Part shown: positions 6,276-7,815 of the stretch, one piece after another | Layout of the letters: each line of letters starts with the position of its first letter | How positions within the stretch are numbered: position 1 is the stretch's first letter | Source of the DNA: an uncultured Lachnospiraceae bacterium | Lineage (GTDB): Bacteria > Bacillota > Clostridia > Lachnospirales > Lachnospiraceae | Direction of reading: 5' to 3' | Length of the DNA stretch: 7,815 nt | Assembly (NCBI GenBank): GCA_910579085.1 | Contig: CAJTRU010000105.1 | Span: 1,965 to 9,779, forward strand | Notes under the pieces: model-generated | What the model was told of the DNA's origin: nothing | Database searches by the model: none | What the model saw: the letters and a program-made list of their open reading frames with translations, nothing else | Made by a program: the position numbers and the translations under genes

Positions 6276-7547
6276 TTATCCTACAACAGAAGCCTTTATT
6301 TTTTTAACTGTGTTATCAAGCAATGTCTGGAGGTCTTCGCCGCCTGTATTTCCCTTTGCCATCTGGTTGCCAAATTCAGTTGCAGGGTCCCAGAAGTTTA
6401 CACCAAGCCTTTGTAGTTCTGAAAATTCAGATTGTGCTATAACCGCCTGTACTGCTGGTGACTTCTTTATTTCATCAGACTTTGAGGCATTTATATTAGA
6501 AGGCCCCTGTCCTCTTATTTCAAAACGCAGTTTCTGGTTCTCTTCGTTGGAAATATAATTAGCAAGTTTATGTGCCCAGTCAAGGTATTTTGAATATGGG
6601 TTTACACCGAGCATCTTATATCCAAAGTAACATGACATCTGTATTTGTTTTCCTGCAACTGTATATGATGGCAGGATAGTAGCTGCATAATTATCACCAA
6701 GTATGTTTTTAATTGTTGTTTCATCCCATACACCGCTTACACATGCAATAACTTTGCCTTTCTGGAATCCTTTAATCCATTCTTCTGTATTTTCAAATCC
6801 AGGATTTCTGCCAATTCTCATAAGTGCATTGGCAACATCTGTTCCTGTTATTTCCCCTTTTTTAGAATTCCATGTACAGAAGTTGGTTACACCGTCTTTA
6901 TTTAAACCTAATTTTAAATTTGTCTGTCCGTAAAAAGAATAGAGATACCAGCCGGAAGACCAGTCCATTGCAAATTTTTTCTTATTCTTAGCTGCTATGC
7001 TTAAGATTTTATCAAGGGATTTTACGTCTTCTTCACTTAAATATTCTTTATTATAGTATAAGAAATATCCGTTATCAGCAGTTATAGGGTATCCATATAT
7101 TTTATCATAAATAGTTACTGCATTTACGGATGCTTCAAGATTGTTATTCCTGATTTCATCCGGGTTCAGTACTGGAGAGGCAGCACCACCCGCTACTATG
7201 GACTGTATATCACCATCCGTTGTTGTATATACATCAGCAGCATTTAATACATCTCCTAACAAAGCGCCACGGCACTGTCCTTCAATTACAGGTTTCCAGT
7301 TAATTGTAATATCTGCCTTATCTGAATTTTCCTTTATGAAATTTTCTGTAACAACAGCAATATAGTCCCTGTCTTCTTCACCTGCCCATAAGGAAAGCGT
7401 AACTTTTTCTTTGCCCTGGTTCTGGCTTTCCTCTTTTTTTGTCCCTTCAGAAGATGTGTCTTTTGTGGATGTTTTTTTGCCACAGCCTGAAAGTAAAAGA
7501 CTTATAGCAGAAACAGCCAGAAGACATTTTATTAGATTTTTACCCAT
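6276..7547 (-). CDS. ABC-transporter carbohydrate-binding lipoprotein, MalE-like
   Basis: A 423-residue extracellular solute-binding protein, the usual length for the maltose/maltodextrin-binding class. The N-terminus is a lipoprotein signal: basic MGKNLIK, hydrophobic core and lipobox LSGC with the lipidated cysteine at residue 22. A Ser/Lys/Glu-rich linker runs to about residue 46. Family landmarks follow in order: LSLWAGEEDRD (about 51-61), ADVYTTTDGD, YGYPITADNGYFLYYNKEYL (151-170), a GKVIACVSGVWDETT segment (264-278), and the C-terminal ANYISNEENQKLRFE and GQGPSN segments (329-351). The protein should be anchored to the outer face of the membrane and deliver a sugar, probably an alpha-glucan oligosaccharide, to an ABC permease. 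No permease or ATPase gene is present in the window, and the next gene on this strand is a chemoreceptor. The start at 7547 is fixed by a strong ribosome binding site. The exact sugar is inferred from resemblance only. Confidence 0.9.
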   Translation of the reverse strand: MGKNLIKCLLAVSAISLLLSGCGKKTSTKDTSSEGTKKEESQNQGKEKVTLSLWAGEEDRDYIAVVTENFIKENSDKADITINWKPVIEGQCRGALLGDVLNAADVYTTTDGDIQSIVAGGAASPVLNPDEIRNNNLEASVNAVTIYDKIYGYPITADNGYFLYYNKEYLSEEDVKSLDKILSIAAKNKKKFAMDWSSGWYLYSFYGQTNLKLGLNKDGVTNFCTWNSKKGEITGTDVANALMRIGRNPGFENTEEWIKGFQKGKVIACVSGVWDETTIKNILGDNYAATILPSYTVAGKQIQMSCYFGYKMLGVNPYSKYLDWAHKLANYISNEENQKLRFEIRGQGPSNINASKSDEIKKSPAVQAVIAQSEFSELQRLGVNFWDPATEFGNQMAKGNTGGEDLQTLLDNTVKKIKASVVG

Positions 7548-7553
7548 ACTAGT

Positions 7554-7561
7554 TCCTCCTT
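7554..7561 (-). promoter_or_regulatory. Ribosome binding site of the binding-protein gene
   Basis: AAGGAGGA on the minus strand, 6 nt before ATG 7547. It is close to a perfect match to the anti-Shine-Dalgarno sequence and suggests strong translation, as expected for an abundant binding protein. Confidence 0.9.
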
Positions 7562-7578
7562 AATTTTATAATTTTATT

Positions 7579-7614
7579 TCCCTGTATGGCATCTGCCGTT
7601 TAAGGGATGGCAGA
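7579..7614 (-). promoter_or_regulatory. Possible H-type pseudoknot in the binding-protein leader
   Basis: On the minus strand TCTGCC (7614-7609) can pair with GGCAGA (7597-7592). The loop of that hairpin contains TCCCT (7607-7603), which can pair with downstream AGGGA (7583-7579). The order and loop lengths (1, 5 and 8 nt) fit an H-type pseudoknot. It ends 17 nt before the ribosome binding site. I recognise no known riboswitch class. The stems are short, so chance is a real alternative. Confidence 0.35.
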
Positions 7615-7628
7615 GCATAATAGCTAAA

Positions 7629-7653
7629 ATGCACAAATAATTCCGGGGTGCAT
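7629..7653 (-). promoter_or_regulatory. Inverted repeat at the start of the binding-protein leader
   Basis: ATGCAC and GTGCAT form a 6-bp perfect inverted repeat around 13 nt. It begins about 10 nt after the predicted transcription start. It could be an RNA hairpin or a repressor operator positioned as a roadblock. No regulator gene is in the window to help decide. Confidence 0.35.
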
Positions 7654-7669
7654 GGATAACTTTAGTATA

Positions 7670-7698
7670 ATTTTACTACATTTCTACAGATTAAACAA
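7670..7698 (-). promoter_or_regulatory. Sigma-A-type promoter of the binding-protein gene
   Basis: On the minus strand, -35 TTGTTT (7698-7693), a 17-bp spacer and -10 TAAAAT (7675-7670). The predicted start is near 7663, giving a leader of about 115 nt. The sequence just upstream (7699-7740) is a run of A and T tracts resembling an UP element. Confidence 0.65.
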
Positions 7699-7701
7699 TC
7701 T
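7688..7701. promoter_or_regulatory. Palindrome over the -35 box, possible operator
   Basis: AGATT-N4-AATCT is a perfect 14-bp interrupted palindrome that covers the whole -35 hexamer of the binding-protein promoter. A regulator bound here would block RNA polymerase. The repeat is short and AT-rich, so it could be coincidental. Confidence 0.3.
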
Positions 7702-7774
7702 AAAAATAAGAAAAATCTTTTTGTTTTTAATATTTTTTAAGCAATACCAGAAGAATCACATCCGTTTCATAAAT

Positions 7775-7815
7775 TCCTGTACAATAAACTGTATGCAGGA
7801 TAGTTTCCAGTTTAT
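7775..7815. other. Overlapping inverted repeats at the right window edge
   Basis: ATAAACTG (7784-7791) and CAGTTTAT (7808-7815) form an 8-bp inverted repeat around 16 nt. Inside and overlapping it, TCCTG (7775-7779) pairs with CAGGA (7796-7800). The structure runs into the window end, so it may be an incomplete terminator or operator belonging to the next gene. Apart from this and the promoter elements, I see no gene in 7548-7815. Confidence 0.3.

Noticed and set aside
5722..6558. A 278-codon plus-strand open frame spanning the chemoreceptor start and the end of the binding-protein gene
   Set aside because: It overlaps two convincing minus-strand genes. Its hydrophobic Phe/Leu stretches are the reverse complement of Lys/Asn-rich codons.
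4350..7547. A novel defence or signalling system formed by the minus-strand genes
   Set aside because: Both products have clear membership in known families (MalE-like binding lipoprotein and methyl-accepting chemotaxis protein). Only their pairing is noteworthy.

Overview
The window looks like a chromosomal segment of a low-GC Gram-positive anaerobe, most likely a clostridial gut or rumen bacterium of the Lachnospiraceae type. This is inferred from AT-rich coding sequence, strong AGGAGG-type ribosome binding sites, a Gram-positive lipoprotein-type solute-binding protein, large secreted BspA-like leucine-rich-repeat (LRR) proteins and a Firmicutes-style chemoreceptor. Species cannot be named from the sequence alone.

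Layout: four protein genes in two convergent pairs. On the plus strand, about 1-4316 holds two tandem, full-length paralogous secreted LRR proteins. The first has lost its start codon to the left window edge, but its signal peptide is visible, and it carries a C-terminal fibronectin type III-like domain. The second starts at 2370, has the same LRR architecture, and ends where the FN3-like domain would begin. A 16-bp perfect hairpin flanked by A and T runs (4297-4332) overlaps the end of the second LRR gene and should terminate transcription from both sides. On the minus strand, reading right to left, come a MalE-like carbohydrate-binding lipoprotein (7547-6276) and then a transmembrane methyl-accepting chemotaxis protein (6164-4350).

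Regulation: the binding-protein gene has a convincing sigma-A-type promoter (7698-7670), a palindrome over its -35 box, and a leader of about 115 nt with a hairpin and a possible H-type pseudoknot upstream of a near-perfect ribosome binding site. The chemoreceptor has a candidate sigma-D/sigma-28 (motility) promoter just after the binding-protein stop codon, so it may be expressed with the flagellar regulon rather than only by readthrough.

How they may work together (inference): the minus-strand pair suggests sugar sensing by a motile cell, with a lipid-anchored sugar-binding protein next to a chemoreceptor. The plus-strand pair are secreted, probably adhesive or surface-interacting proteins. 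I see no mobile element, RNA gene, CRISPR array or defence system, and no clearly new system. The most interesting points are the paired LRR architecture with domain loss, the binding protein/chemoreceptor pairing, the sigma-28-like promoter and the structured leader.
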